64,000 nucleotides of DNA from the NCBI RefSeq assembly GCF_033473495.1, contig NC_088942.1:2294001-2358000 (forward strand), in the 5' to 3' direction. The notes under the pieces are model-generated. The model had not been told where the DNA came from. It worked only from the letters and a program-made list of their open reading frames with translations, and did no database searches. Positions 52,835-63,749 of the stretch are shown piece by piece. The number at the start of each line of letters is the position of its first letter. Position 1 is the first letter of the stretch. Source of the stretch: Cercospora beticola (taxonomy: Eukaryota; Ascomycota; Dothideomycetes; Mycosphaerellales; Mycosphaerellaceae). A program made the translations under genes and the position numbers.

Positions 52835-54055
52835 ATGGCGACGAATACAGAATCGAGTTCCTGGGTTGATGCACAACAGCGCTTCTACGCCACTTGCAGC
52901 GACGATGAGCTTCATCGATTCCTTGCCGCAAAAAGTGGCAAAGAGTCGAGAATCCGTAGACGCAAGGTCGTACTACGGCAACTCGAAGTGCGTCCACAGT
53001 TCTTTGCACTTGAGCGAGTGAGACTCGACTTCGTTACTGACACCTCTGAGAAACTCGACCGCAAAGCAGTTTTCCCACTAGGAAACCTTCCACCGGAGCT
53101 CCGACTCGATGTCATCCGGCAAGCGATTAGCGAGGACGCTCCTACGAAAGACTCTTTGCACTTGGTGCGGGCTTCAAGTCTACTGCGGGTTTCCAAGCTC
53201 ATCCACCGCGAGACCGTCGATGTGTTGTACAACGAAGTACCTTTGAGGATCGTGCACCGTGTGCACTATATCCCAGGCTTCTATGGACCTCACAGCTCCT
53301 CGATCGTGATGGTTCTGGGTGCATCAAAGACACTCAGCTGGGGTAATGACAAGTTCGACGCAGATGTCCGATTCCTCGCAGGAATGATGCCAAACATCTT
53401 GAAATTCAAGCATTTGATCCTTGAATTTATCGACGAGATGGACACACTGCAGTTGCCAGCAATGCTGCTAGCGGAGCCGCACTTCCGATCGGAGGCATGC
53501 GCCTATGCCCTGTCATCGTTACTTGAAGCCATTCCGCAGAAGAACCTCGAGTCGATCACTGTTGAAGTTCCCGAGGACTCAATTCGGTCCCGACCTTCTT
53601 TGTGCTGGCCACTCTTCAGCATCAGCAACATCAAGATCGCCTTCTCGGACATCAAAGCGGATGTGGTCCAAGAGCTGATGGGCACATGGAAGGAGAAGCC
53701 TGAATCGCTGGTGTTGGCCTCCTGGTTTGAAGTGCAAGCCGAAGCTGAGACGCTGCTGGCTTTGTTCAAAGCAGCAGAGTTGACACCAAAAGGCGCAAAG
53801 AGCATCGAGACACAGCTCCAGGCCTTTGCTCGTGGTGGAGCAGTGGTCGATCCGACGACTGTGGCACAGACCGGTTCGCTGAACACGGGACTCGCACATG
53901 TCAAGAGATGGCTTCAGCAAGAGAGCATGCAGGAAGCCCGAGTGCAGGCGGTGGAGAAGTTGCAGCGTGAGGGACGCGCGATCCCGGGTGCTGTCTTCGC
54001 TTTCGAAGTCGCGAAGGTGTGGCCTCACAGGTCCGAATGGGTCCAAGAGGTTTAG
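52835..54055 (+). CDS. Paralogue D: more distant SAP-like / F-box-like family protein
   Basis: From ATG 52835 this is 406 residues, intronless. Near residues 15-50 it has FYATCSDDELHRFLAAKSGK then a basic RIRRRKVVLRQLE, which aligns with the SAP-like part of A-C but is more basic. At about 78-130 lies VFPLGNLPPELRLDVIRQAI, then LLRVSKLIHRETVDVLYNEV, a fuller F-box/2EXR-like unit with the classic SKLIHRETVDVLY helix that A-C lack in full. The middle resembles repeated strand-helix units (LKFKHLILEFIDEMDTLQLP) and the end is helical. It probably belongs to the wider fungal F-box-like superfamily, more remotely related to A-C. Function is unknown. Confidence 0.65.
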   Translation: MATNTESSSWVDAQQRFYATCSDDELHRFLAAKSGKESRIRRRKVVLRQLEVRPQFFALERVRLDFVTDTSEKLDRKAVFPLGNLPPELRLDVIRQAISEDAPTKDSLHLVRASSLLRVSKLIHRETVDVLYNEVPLRIVHRVHYIPGFYGPHSSSIVMVLGASKTLSWGNDKFDADVRFLAGMMPNILKFKHLILEFIDEMDTLQLPAMLLAEPHFRSEACAYALSSLLEAIPQKNLESITVEVPEDSIRSRPSLCWPLFSISNIKIAFSDIKADVVQELMGTWKEKPESLVLASWFEVQAEAETLLALFKAAELTPKGAKSIETQLQAFARGGAVVDPTTVAQTGSLNTGLAHVKRWLQQESMQEARVQAVEKLQREGRAIPGAVFAFEVAKVWPHRSEWVQEV

Positions 54056-54856
54056 AGGCATCTCTGTGGCGGCATACCGCAGGCTATGCGAACGCGCTGC
54101 GAATTTGTTCTGGATTGGGCAGTCGGGGCGCTACTCAGCTGTCAGTCTTGCAAGAGAAGAGACAACACGGCGAATGGCAGGACACATCTCTCGTTCCAGT
54201 CATGCAAGGCTGCAGGGAAAAAGTCTTTTCGGTCAGGCACTGTGGGGAGAATCGATGCGATAGATGAAAAGGATGAGAAGGAACCCTTCGTGCGTTGTGT
54301 GACATTGATGCAGGAACGAGATTGCATTGGAGGCGAGCCGCGCATTGCACAAGACATAGGATAGGTTGAATTCGCAGAGGAGCGCGCTGCTCGCAAATAA
54401 TCAAGGTCAATGCGAACAGAATGATCCTGACCAGATCCATAGTTATTTCAGCTTCAAATTCAGATTTGATACAGATTCATCACTCAAGCGGGTACATCCG
54501 CTAGCGTACCATAGTGTGGGACCAATGGCAACCAACTTGTCTCTTCCTGTCGACATCTGACATTCTCGCTCACCGAACGTGGCTCCCAAGCACTTCGCAA
54601 AGCGAATCTGCAGACATCCACTAGCTACCGCCAGTGAGAATCCACTCGGAACAATTAGCAAACTGTGCTTCCTCAACATTGGTCACCAAACAGAGCCCGC
54701 TAACAAATGTCCCCATTTCGCTCACCGAAGCACGTCACTAAACCATGAGGTGCATTCCGAACAGCACAACTAGGAAGGAGTATCAACAATGGGACTTGAG
54801 TATAGCGAAGCACACGATTATTCAATTAAATCCACCTGATAGCCACTTTGATATTC
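54056..54856. other. Intergenic, convergent genes
   Basis: This 801-base spacer separates the paralogue D and calpain stops. The short frames found show no homology. Confidence 0.4.
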
Positions 54857-57715
54857 TCAAGAACTGTTCTCCCCCTTCACCACCACAACCTTGACATCCT
54901 TACACTTCGAATAAACCCTCAAGCCCAGCACACAAGGCGCGTTCCAAGGGTCGTCATCGAAAATCCCCTTCTTTGAACGTGAAATGCGTCGTCGACTAGC
55001 GGGAGAAGAATTTCTCTGATTGAAAGATTCCATTTCGCTGCCGGTGCTAGAGAGGATGGGGCCGTCGCTGCGGTGGATTACAATGTTAGCTTCGCTTTGT
55101 GTGACTCCCGGCGCATAACTGCATTTCGGGAGATTGGAGAGCGGAGTTTCGGACTTACATTTCGGAATCCCAATCGAAATCATCGTCTACGAGATCGTCG
55201 GGTGGTTCGATTGGGGAGTCCCATTCGGATTCGCTTGATTCTTCTACGGTAGGCCCGAAGGGAGAGACGGAGTTTCGGTGGTCCCGGGAGGGTTTTCGGT
55301 CGGTGCGGATTTCCAGCTCGGCTAGCTTGTTTGCTATGTCTGCAGGATCGCCTTTGGCGTCGTCTTGTTGTGCAACAGGTGCCTCTTGCTCCGGTTGTTG
55401 AACAGTCTCCGCGCCTTTCTCGGTATTATTCGCAGTTTCGGGCTCCTTCGGTACTTCTGGGACTGACTGACTTTGCTCCGGTGGCGTGAGTTGTTCGGCT
55501 TTACCTTCGCTCGTCTCTGCATTGGACACGCTCTCCTTCCGCAAAGCTGCTACGGACTCCTTCCTGGCCTTCCTTCGATCTCTCCTGGCCTTCATTTTCT
55601 CACTACGCTTCGCATGGAACTCCTTCATCTGTGCGTTGAGGGCTTCTGTAAGTCTTGCCTTGCGCTTCTTAAGACGCTCGCGATCTTGCTGATTGAGGCG
55701 ACGATTCTTTTTCAATAAGGACAAGTCCTTTTCTCTCTGCTGATCTCTTCTCCTTTGCCGATTCTGTTTTTCCATTGCCTTCAAGTTGCCCTTGCTTTGT
55801 GCATAATCAAACCTTCTGCCAACGTTCAGGAGTTTCTCTTTCCTGTTGACTGCATATTTCATGATGGCTTCTTCAGCAGTCATGCCGGTTGCGGAACGGG
55901 TCGCTGTGACTTTAAAAACAACGTCGTATGTGCCGGGCTCGAGATTGTCGATCTCAGCCGATACGGAACGTGTGAAGAGAGTCTCCGCTCCCGAGTTATG
56001 CATCGATCTGACGATCCATCGTTCTTCGTCCGCTTTGTAAATGCGGAAGTGTAGAGAGTACAGCATTCGACCTCTCAGTCCATAATAGTAGCGATCGTCG
56101 GGCTGTGCCAGTACAACAACGACCGGTCCAGCTTCCGAAACCGTGATCTGGAATTTGGTGTCGAGATAGTCGACAGTCCATGGGACGTTGACACAGGTCC
56201 ACTGTTGACTCACAGTCCAAGTATTGTCGAAGAGCCTGACACGATTAATGCTGGGGAAGTGCTTCAAGAAGTCCTTGTAGGATATCCAGAAAACTCCATC
56301 GTCACCAAACGTGTGGCTCAGCTTGGTCATCATTGCCGCCGTCCAGAGCTTGGAACCATCACTCCAGTCGCCATCCCACTCCGTTTCACCCCAGGGATTC
56401 CGAAGCTTGAGTAGTTTGAGGTCGCTGTCTAGGTCTTCGTATTTGTCGAGAACAGCGTAGGCATGACCGCCGATGAAGCCTTTCGTTTCTGTTGGCTTTG
56501 AGCCACCGCCGAAGAGGTACTTCTCGTTGACTCGTGAGAGCTGCTCCTTCCAGAATCTATCCTTGTCCATGATATCTTCTGGATTGAGGATCACCGCGAC
56601 TCCTAATTTGGGTCAGCCAGCAAGCACAGAAGTAGGCCCTCTCCTCGCCAGGATTAGCTCACCACCTGTAAGGTCCTCTATGCCTTCGCTTGCAAACCCA
56701 CCCTAGTCGATCAGTATGGCTTCAATCAGGAATGACTTCAGAAACATTTGCTCACCTCGATCGCAAAATAATCGCCATGAGCTTTGGCGTACGCCTTCTC
56801 AATGAGCGGCAGCCACGTCTCGTTCGACTTACAATGGCTGAAGTAGAGCGCCAAGCCGCCTTTTTGCAGTGCTTCTTTCAGCTTTTCATCGTCGTACTTG
56901 ATGCGCAAGCCTTCTTTCGCGTCTCGATCCCAGTCTCGCACCACTTCTAGATCGTCATCATCCCCAACCCTAATGAAAAGCTTGTCGTCGATGACTTCGT
57001 AGATCCATTCCCCATCGCGGTAGAAAACAAAGCCGTAGACACCGACCTTTTCATCTCTGGCGACGCACAATCTCTCGATGAGCTCCTTCTTGGCACTCAC
57101 GGCCATAAGGGCAGCCAAGAACCAGCAGTCTCCACTATTACCTTGGTGTACATCAGTGGCAGTAGCATCATCAATATAGAATTGAGGCTCGTCAAAGATG
57201 TCCTCGATTCGCTTGATCCATGGCGGAGGATCGATATTGTCGACAGCTTTTGGATAGGCACCGGCCAGAGATTGCAAACAGTATTGATTCGCTTCCAGGT
57301 CAAAGATGGCATCTCGATACTTTTGATTTAACCTCTGACACTCATCCACAATCGCTGCAACCTTGGCGCGACATTCAGTGGCGGCCTGTTCCCATGATTT
57401 GGCGGCGTTCTCCTGTGTCTTCAGGCCTTCGTCAGCAGTCTCGCCATTTTTGATGGCCTCTTTCTCGTCCTCCACTTTCTGTGCTGCGCGGGAGATCTTC
57501 TTGGCTCGCTTTGGTTCGATGGCCAGAAAGCGATCCCAAGCCTTGTAAAAGTCATCTATGCGCTGCTTTGGTGGTGGGAGAGGCAAGTCCAGATCACCTA
57601 GTGGGGGAGGTGGCAGCGTATCTCCCGATATGATCTTGATGGGAATTGCTGGCACTGGCTCAGGTGGATCGGGCTCCGCCGTCGCACCTGGCACTCGAAC
57701 GAATCCTGACTTCAT
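54857..57715 (-). CDS. Calpain-like cysteine protease with coiled-coil tail, four exons
   Basis: The exons are 57715-56756, 56702-56663, 56602-55159 and 55067-54857, giving 884 residues. The C2-family catalytic triad is complete: Cys197 in QGNSGDCWFLAALMAVS, His380 in GGHAYAVLD and Asn402 in LRNPWGETEWDGDWSDGS. A beta-rich domain III-like part follows (TWTVSQQWTCVNVPWTVDYL and VVVLAQPDD). Before the protease domain (about 60-160) lies a helical, charged region. The last 300 residues begin with a long basic helix with many K/R (about 570-680), then an acidic, E/P/Q-rich stretch, and end in a short serine-rich tail in exon 4. I see no penta-EF hand. Fungal calpains of this type are uncharacterised apart from PalB, which this does not match closely. 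A cytosolic protease role is inferred. Confidence 0.87.
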
Positions 57716-58831
57716 GCTGGCTGGGCGACGTGATCTTCTAGCTCGCGGACGCGATCTGGCAATGTTAATGTAGGAGCTTGCAGGTGATTACTGTGGTCCA
57801 GAATGGCAGGTTTGCGATGGATCACAGTTGTCGCCACACCATTACAAACAGACAAGCGTGGCTCTGCCTGGAGCAGTGTAACAACTCACGATCAGTGCTG
57901 AGGAAGAGGAAGAATGTCCCAGCATGAACAAGGCAACATCGACCGGTGAAGGCTACATGAGCTCGCCGCTAACTCATTTCGACCGCTGAGCTCCTCCAAG
58001 GCTGACTGACCTGCATGGTGCGGCCCAGACCAGTGAGGCTGAACGTGTGGAGGAAGCTGAGTGAGCGCGTCCAATCGTTTGCGAGGCTTCGGCAGCGAAA
58101 GGCTGAGATGTGTTGGCGACCTGAGCGGCCTCACAAGACGATCCTATTCTTATTAGGAGCAGTAACTTCCAGACATTGCTTCGTGGTCCATCAAGCTGTG
58201 ATGCGCGTCTTCTTCGCCCGAGACCGTGACGTCCTTGGCTACTGTCCGGCTCTCGCCATGGCAAGAGTTTTGATCTGTGGCTTGATCATGAAGGTAAAGC
58301 GGAGCCATGATGAAAGAAGAGACGCCATGCGGCCTCCTGCTGCCTGTACCGCAGTGAGGTTTGGGCGAGAGGGCGTCGTGGGGTGCTGGCAGTGTGCTTG
58401 TGCCGACGCCACTCTCCGCCGGCCCCAATTTCGACATGTCCACGCTCAAGCTCAACCGGGTTCGAACGAACGCTCAAGGCGAGGGAGGAAACGGTCTGCC
58501 GAGACAGGAGCCGACGTTCAGCGGCCCTGCACTGAAACCGTCCGCACAGCGACCGAGTTGCCGTGTCTTGAGCAAAGTCGTGGTGAGAGACGGCGCGTCA
58601 TTGTCGCAGCCGCCGACTGCCGACATGGTGAAGAGCAAAGTTTGCTGCCACCGATGCTTCCCAACTTCCACGTCTTGCATTCGCAGCAACCGAAGTCGGG
58701 AGCCGACCGCGTCACTATTCCGTTGAGCTATGGTGACGTTGTTGTGTCAAATGCTATATCATGTACAGAGCGGACAGGTAGGCGCAATGCATCAATTTTA
58801 CCCAGCAGCCAATTCTTGAAACACTGTCAAC
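57716..58831. other. Intergenic, divergent
   Basis: This 1.1-kb divergent region lies between the calpain gene and the phenolic acid decarboxylase gene. Frames on either strand (for example 58015-58863 plus) show no homology and were rejected. Both promoters must be here. Confidence 0.4.
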
Positions 58832-59399
58832 ATGGGTTTCGACGAAGCTGCCTTCGACAATGACATCAAGGACCTTCATCTCATCTACGACTATGACGCA
58901 AAGAACGTCGAAACAGGCGAGCCCGAGAAATGGAAGTATGAAATGTGGTTTTACAGCAAGGTGAGCGCGCAGTGCCAATCTGTCTCCTGCCAAGAGCATG
59001 AGCTGAGACCTGTGGCAGTCACGCATAGTCTACGCGATCCACGGCGGTCCAATGGCAGGACGGAAGAACTATCAAACCGCCGAATATCAATGCATCAGGC
59101 CTGGCGAGCTCTGGCAGTGCAATTGGCTCGAAGAGACCGGGACGATTTGCTCTCTTGTGTACGACATCAAGAACGACCGCATCACGACTCTCCTCGGATT
59201 CTCCAAGGGTCATTGGGAGAAGGCGGAAGAAGCACACGGCGACAAGCGTAATAAAGAGGACTTTGAGCGCTGGAGAGGGCTTGCGAAGATCGGCTCACAG
59301 GTTGACCGACACCTCTTGTCCGAGCAAGCCACCATTTCAGAAAAGTTTCATGGCAAAGGCAATCTTGAGCCGATCGAGGAGAGTTGGCCAACGTTGTAA
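58832..59399 (+). CDS. Phenolic acid decarboxylase, two exons
   Basis: Exon 1 is 58832-58960, the intron is 58961-59018 (58 nt, GTGAGC...GGCAG) and exon 2 is 59019-59399, giving 169 residues. The start has DLHLIYDYDAKNVETGEPEK and WKYEMWFYSK; the splice then gives SRIVYAIHGGPMAGRKNYQT, CIRPGELWQCNWLEETGTIC and TTLLGFSKGHWEKAEEAHG. This is the lipocalin-like PAD fold, with the conserved tyrosine and glutamate-bearing strands. The family removes the carboxyl group of ferulic, p-coumaric and caffeic acids to give vinylphenols and needs no cofactor. In a plant-associated fungus this would detoxify lignin-related phenolics; that is inferred. The family is common in bacteria and patchy in fungi, but the intron shows adaptation to the fungal genome. 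Confidence 0.9.
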
Positions 59400-60634
59400 T
59401 GTATATTGAGAGCAGATTGAACGTGAAAGGATATTCATGGCGGTGTAGACGTGTTTGCGATCCACCGACTTCATCATCTCCTGTTCTCAGAAGTGTTTCC
59501 AGGCCTATTCGAGGGCAAGCGATGATCACACAAGTTACTCGCTTTTGGAGAAAACTTGAATAAGCCTGAAGTTCCTTGAAAGCAGGTCCCGGCGTACTGT
59601 CAACATTCATCACGCAGTACTCTTTGAGAAATTCATCGCCTATTAGGAAGGCACCGCATCGGCACTCCCCCGCAACCATCATCGAATCTGGACTGCTGGC
59701 CGAGCTGGATTCTGGATTTCAGCCTTGCGTGACTACCTCACTTTTGTCAGTCCACCAGATGGCCGAATCAATTCTTGAGAATATCTCTCGTGCAGGAGAT
59801 TTTCATTCTGCCACCAACTGCTGTCGTGCATTAATAACTGTTCACTGAGTCATCTAGCCGAGAGTCAAAGCCATATTGAGTCGTACTGAAGTCTTTTGGG
59901 CATCGTTCGCGAAAATCGGTTCGCCCGCTCCTGGACAGAGCGTTGCCGGCACGTGTCCGGCGCATGCCAAGGCGGATGCTCTCCACCTCTCCTCTCGCTC
60001 TTCGTGGTGTTCTTCTATCTGCACCACGATCTCTCTGCAGTGCCATCCTAGACGATGTTGTCGACTTTTTAGAAGCTCCTGCGCAAGACGCGGTGAAGAT
60101 TGGCGACGGTCGAAGAGCAGCATCGTCGCACGTGCAGCCAGTCGTGCCACGCCGCCACGGCGTCGATCTGCAGACGCCGCCATCCTTTCGGCGCCAAAGC
60201 CATGCAGCAGCTTGAAACAGCAGCAGACGCGCTGGGCCAGTCTTTGGACGGTCGTCGCATCCCTGCGTAACGCTCGACACTTGCGATGCATCCACTCGGT
60301 AGGCTCGTCTGAAAGGGGATGTTGTCGTCTGCTCACGTCTGCCCGCCGTGACTCGAGGCGCGCCTCGGTCGCGCCGTATCAATGCTCACCCGCCGTGCGA
60401 GCGTCTTCTTGACATCAGCGTCTGCGTTTTCCTTATGTCTTCCTTCACCCGTCGCAGGAATTGGTGTTGATGAGTGGTTCGCGGGCCTTTTGAAGCCGTT
60501 GCGGTTGCGAGTCGCGTGCCGGATCTACGCGACAGCGCATACAGACGAGGCAATAACAAGAAGAATGACTATTGGAAGCCTCTTTGCAGTGCGTGATAAG
60601 ACCAGACGACGCCGTTTCCAGGCTCAGCGCCGCG
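59400..60634. other. Intergenic
   Basis: This 1.2-kb stretch contains two opposed frames of about 180 codons at 59831-60412. They read through GC-rich sequence and show no homology, so they are treated as chance. It should contain the promoter of the following gene. Confidence 0.4.
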
Positions 60635-62059
60635 ATGGCGACCGCGACCGAAACCAACTTCGACATGACGGTCTGGTCGACGGCATATGTGACCATCCAC
60701 ATTGCCACAGTCACGAGGGCGACTTCAATCGACCTTTCTGCGACAAGCCGGGCGAAGACTTCTAATAATCAAACACACCCTACACCGACATTGTCGCTGG
60801 CGCTAACTTCCTCACGCCCTGCAAACCTACCCAGTACCAAATTTCCCCAAACTACCAGGGTATCACAAGATGATGCCACTGAGACTAGCTCACCGAGCCG
60901 GACTTCGATTGCCGCATCTTCCACGCTGGACGCTGCCGCAAGTGCATCACCTCCCAACAGTGCGACCATGTCCTCAATTGCAGACGGTATGGCACCTGGA
61001 AAGAGACGTGCCGTGATCGGCGGCCTGTCCGGTACCATTGCAGGCCTGGTCATCGCTGGCCTCCTCATATTCTTGATCCTGCGCAAGCGACGGAAGAAGC
61101 GCGAGACAATCGACACCGATATGCAATCCATGAGTGAGAAGGGAGAGTCCCCGGACTGGATGCTGCCCAAGTTCAGCAGCCTTGTCAATGTTGTGCCAGT
61201 TGGCAGAGGTTCTCACAGAGATTCGCGCATCTCACACGTCTCTCACGCGCGCCCTCCGAGCACGACGAATATAGCAGTGGATGAAGACCACCGGATGATC
61301 AGGATGAGCACCAGGCATTGGCCGCGCCCGTTTGCGATGGGAGAGGGCGAGGGCTACAGAGACTCTGTGCCAGTCGGGCAGCTTCGCGTTGTGAATCCCG
61401 ACCTCTCGAGACCAAATACTCCAAGAAGGAATTCCACAGATACTGCAGCGAGCTATTTCCGGAAGCAATCGTCGGCTTTCGCAGGCTTCATTTTCAACCT
61501 CCCGCGGTCTGCCAGGCAATCGAGGATTGATGAGACAGCATGGTCAAGGGAAGCTCCCACAATCAAAGTCGTGGACCCCTCTCTATCGCGACAGAGTGTG
61601 GTGGCGCCATCGTACAAGTCCTATCCATCGCTCGTATCGCTGCCTATGGTCCGGCAGCAGCCCCCAGAAGATCCCTTCAATGCCCGAGCATGGCAAGCTG
61701 AAGGTCAACAAACCACAGAGCAGCCCAGCGCAGCGACCACTCCCCGGCGACCCGTACTCACGCCCATACAAATCGCTGCAGGCTCCGCAACGAAGACTTT
61801 GAGCAACTTGTCTAGCAGCATACTCCAATCCTTTCGACCAAAAACAAGCGACCAAATCACCACACCGCAGCCGATGCAAAAAGCAAGCCACATTTCCACA
61901 TCCACCTGGTCCTCCCGGATGTCTCGCATCTCCCGGCGTAGCGATCCGTTCGACCTCGACCGACCCAGTCTTCGTGGAAGCCATGTCAGCACGATCGACC
62001 AGCAGCGCAATCATACGACGATGCCTGGGAGCAGATTCTCACTGTACGAAGGGACTTGA
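60635..62059 (+). CDS. Single-pass membrane protein with S/T-rich ectodomain
   Basis: From ATG 60635 this is 474 residues, intronless. Residues 1-125 are rich in T, S, A and N, suitable for O-mannosylation, and lack cysteines. A glycine-rich membrane segment follows (VIGGLSGTIAGLVIAGLLIF, about 130-155), and then a stop-transfer cluster RKRRKKRE. The cytosolic part (about 310 residues) is serine/arginine/proline-rich and contains motifs such as RPNTPRRNS, RPVLTPIQIAA and SRMSRISRRSDPF that would suit kinases. No signal peptide precedes the ectodomain; it might be a signal-anchor protein, or the true start may be in an unseen upstream exon. The layout resembles Mid2/Wsc-type sensors but no cysteine-rich domain is present. 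The symbol is left blank. Confidence 0.6.
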   Translation: MATATETNFDMTVWSTAYVTIHIATVTRATSIDLSATSRAKTSNNQTHPTPTLSLALTSSRPANLPSTKFPQTTRVSQDDATETSSPSRTSIAASSTLDAAASASPPNSATMSSIADGMAPGKRRAVIGGLSGTIAGLVIAGLLIFLILRKRRKKRETIDTDMQSMSEKGESPDWMLPKFSSLVNVVPVGRGSHRDSRISHVSHARPPSTTNIAVDEDHRMIRMSTRHWPRPFAMGEGEGYRDSVPVGQLRVVNPDLSRPNTPRRNSTDTAASYFRKQSSAFAGFIFNLPRSARQSRIDETAWSREAPTIKVVDPSLSRQSVVAPSYKSYPSLVSLPMVRQQPPEDPFNARAWQAEGQQTTEQPSAATTPRRPVLTPIQIAAGSATKTLSNLSSSILQSFRPKTSDQITTPQPMQKASHISTSTWSSRMSRISRRSDPFDLDRPSLRGSHVSTIDQQRNHTTMPGSRFSLYEGT

Positions 62060-62714
62060 GGAGCTTTCAGCAAGAGAAGCGGAAGGGAAGCACGACAGAA
62101 CCGTGCGGGTCGAGGAAGCCACACCTTTGGCATTTGTACCAATACGCAGGCATATGGAACTGACGGGACGAAATTGACGAAGCCATGAACGAATGCCATG
62201 GGCATATCCATATACCCCATCTTGTTTGACATTTATAGCAGCGTAGCTTGTACGATATATGTACATATGAGATTTTGATACATATTCTGTAAACATAAAT
62301 CCGACCGAGAGACCTGAGTCGGTATCCACGAGATCCAGGGATCGAGCCGCTGGTGAGCCCTGGCCTGCGAGATGGAGCCGGGTATCATGAGGAGTGAAAC
62401 CGAGCGCGCCGATGTTCGCACCGGCCCAGGGATGTCAAAGCTGGCGAGATGCCGACTTGCGCCCCCAAGCCGTTGTGCAGTGAACTGGCAGAGAGCTCAT
62501 CCTTTGCAGTCAACCGCATTGATATTGCTGACGGTGGAGCACGTGATTGTCCTGGGCCATCATCTCGCCGTGGAGCAAGCTATAGATGCGCCAACCCAGG
62601 TGCGCGATCGTCCTCGTAGGTGCGCTGGGAGTAGCCGTTCTGGCATTCGTAATGGTCGTGGTAGTCGTGAATCATATCGTTGAATTCGTAGTCTGGGTGG
62701 GACTATTACTTTCG
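62060..62714. other. Intergenic, convergent genes
   Basis: This 655-base spacer lies between the membrane-protein and IST1 stops. An A/T-rich part at about 62240-62300 may be the polyadenylation region. No gene is supported. Confidence 0.4.
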
Positions 62715-63608
62715 TCATCGTTTGAGCGATGCAAACCTCTTCTGCAGCTCGTCGATATCTGGAATCTTTCCGCCGGGTCCATTGTCTTTCTTGGCGCCAT
62801 TCAGCTTATCCGTCATCTTCTTCGATGGCGTCAAATCGGGTGCCCCGGGCAAATTGACCTTTGGTCGTACGTTGTCCGTGCTGGGCGAAGGCGGCATGAC
62901 TGAAACAGGGCTCTTCGGTCCCAGGTTCCGCGGGGGAGTTGCTTTGCTGAGCTCTTCCGTCGTGAGCGGCTCCGCAAGTGCCTTGACCTTCTGGCCGCCG
63001 GATGGATTGTCATCCTCGTCGTCATTGTCCTCTTCGTCGTCGGCCGCTTGCTCGGCCTCTCGTGCAGCTTTCGTGCCCGGTGGATAGTCTATCCCGTATG
63101 CGTCCGCAATGGCAGAGAGATATGCCTCCACGAGCTCCGGAGCGGGTGGCTCCACCCTCGTCTTTTTCAGCACCCGTTCTGGCACTTTGCCATCTTTGTT
63201 CTCCATTGCCTGTAACGTGAACTCTTTGCCATATTTTTCCGCCAACAGTTGCCGCACAATGCTCAGCTCCTTGACTCCATCAATCTTCGGCGCCGCATAG
63301 ATTATGCTCTTCACAGCCTCTTCCAGCCCGGGGTCGCACTCTTTCGCTTCCATAAGTCCAGCTCGTGCAGTGAGTAGCTCGCAATACAGCTCCATGACCT
63401 CGAGCAGTTCTGTATGCAGGTCGGAGCGGATGATGTTCTCGACGCGGATCTTCGCACTCTCGATCTTGCCCAGCTCCAGCAGCTGGGCCATTTCTCTGCG
63501 CTGCTGCTTCGCCAGAGCCGTATCCTTTTGCTGCACCATGCGAGTGCGTGCAATGCTCAACTTGAGCTGCACCTTGATCTTATTCACCAGCGTCGATGCA
63601 GGTGCCAT
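62715..63608 (-). CDS. IST1: Vacuolar sorting / ESCRT-III-associated protein Ist1
   Basis: From ATG 63608 the product has 297 residues (an in-frame ATG-less extension reaches 63680). Residues 1-185 form the IST1 fold with TLVNKIKVQLKLSIARTRMV, KIRVENIIRSDLHTELLEVM and ELLTARAGLMEAKECDPGLE. The remaining part is acidic and proline-rich. The last residues read DELQKRFASLKR, which fits the MIM1 pattern (LxxRFxxLK) bound by the MIT domain of Vps4. Ist1 binds Did2 and Vps4 and tunes ESCRT-III disassembly at multivesicular endosomes. It is intronless. A RIP-mutated tract begins about 120-140 bases upstream of its start. Confidence 0.92.
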   Translation of the reverse strand: MAPASTLVNKIKVQLKLSIARTRMVQQKDTALAKQQRREMAQLLELGKIESAKIRVENIIRSDLHTELLEVMELYCELLTARAGLMEAKECDPGLEEAVKSIIYAAPKIDGVKELSIVRQLLAEKYGKEFTLQAMENKDGKVPERVLKKTRVEPPAPELVEAYLSAIADAYGIDYPPGTKAAREAEQAADDEEDNDDEDDNPSGGQKVKALAEPLTTEELSKATPPRNLGPKSPVSVMPPSPSTDNVRPKVNLPGAPDLTPSKKMTDKLNGAKKDNGPGGKIPDIDELQKRFASLKR

Positions 63609-63749
63609 GGCGATGGCTGTGTCGTGGTGTGTTGTTGAAGGTAGGAAGTTCGCAATGGAGATGCCTGCAGGTGGGGTCATGCACTTTGTGGATCTGGGTT
63701 ACGCCATGGTGGCTAACGTGTTTAATAAGCATATAAGCTAGATAGGCAT

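Noticed and set aside
58015..58863. 282-codon plus-strand frame upstream of the phenolic acid decarboxylase
   Set aside because: It runs over the start of a well-supported gene in another frame and shows no domain or compositional sign of coding.
59831..60412. Opposed frames of about 180 codons on both strands
   Set aside because: Both occupy the same GC-rich stretch, have arginine-rich random-looking products and no homology.
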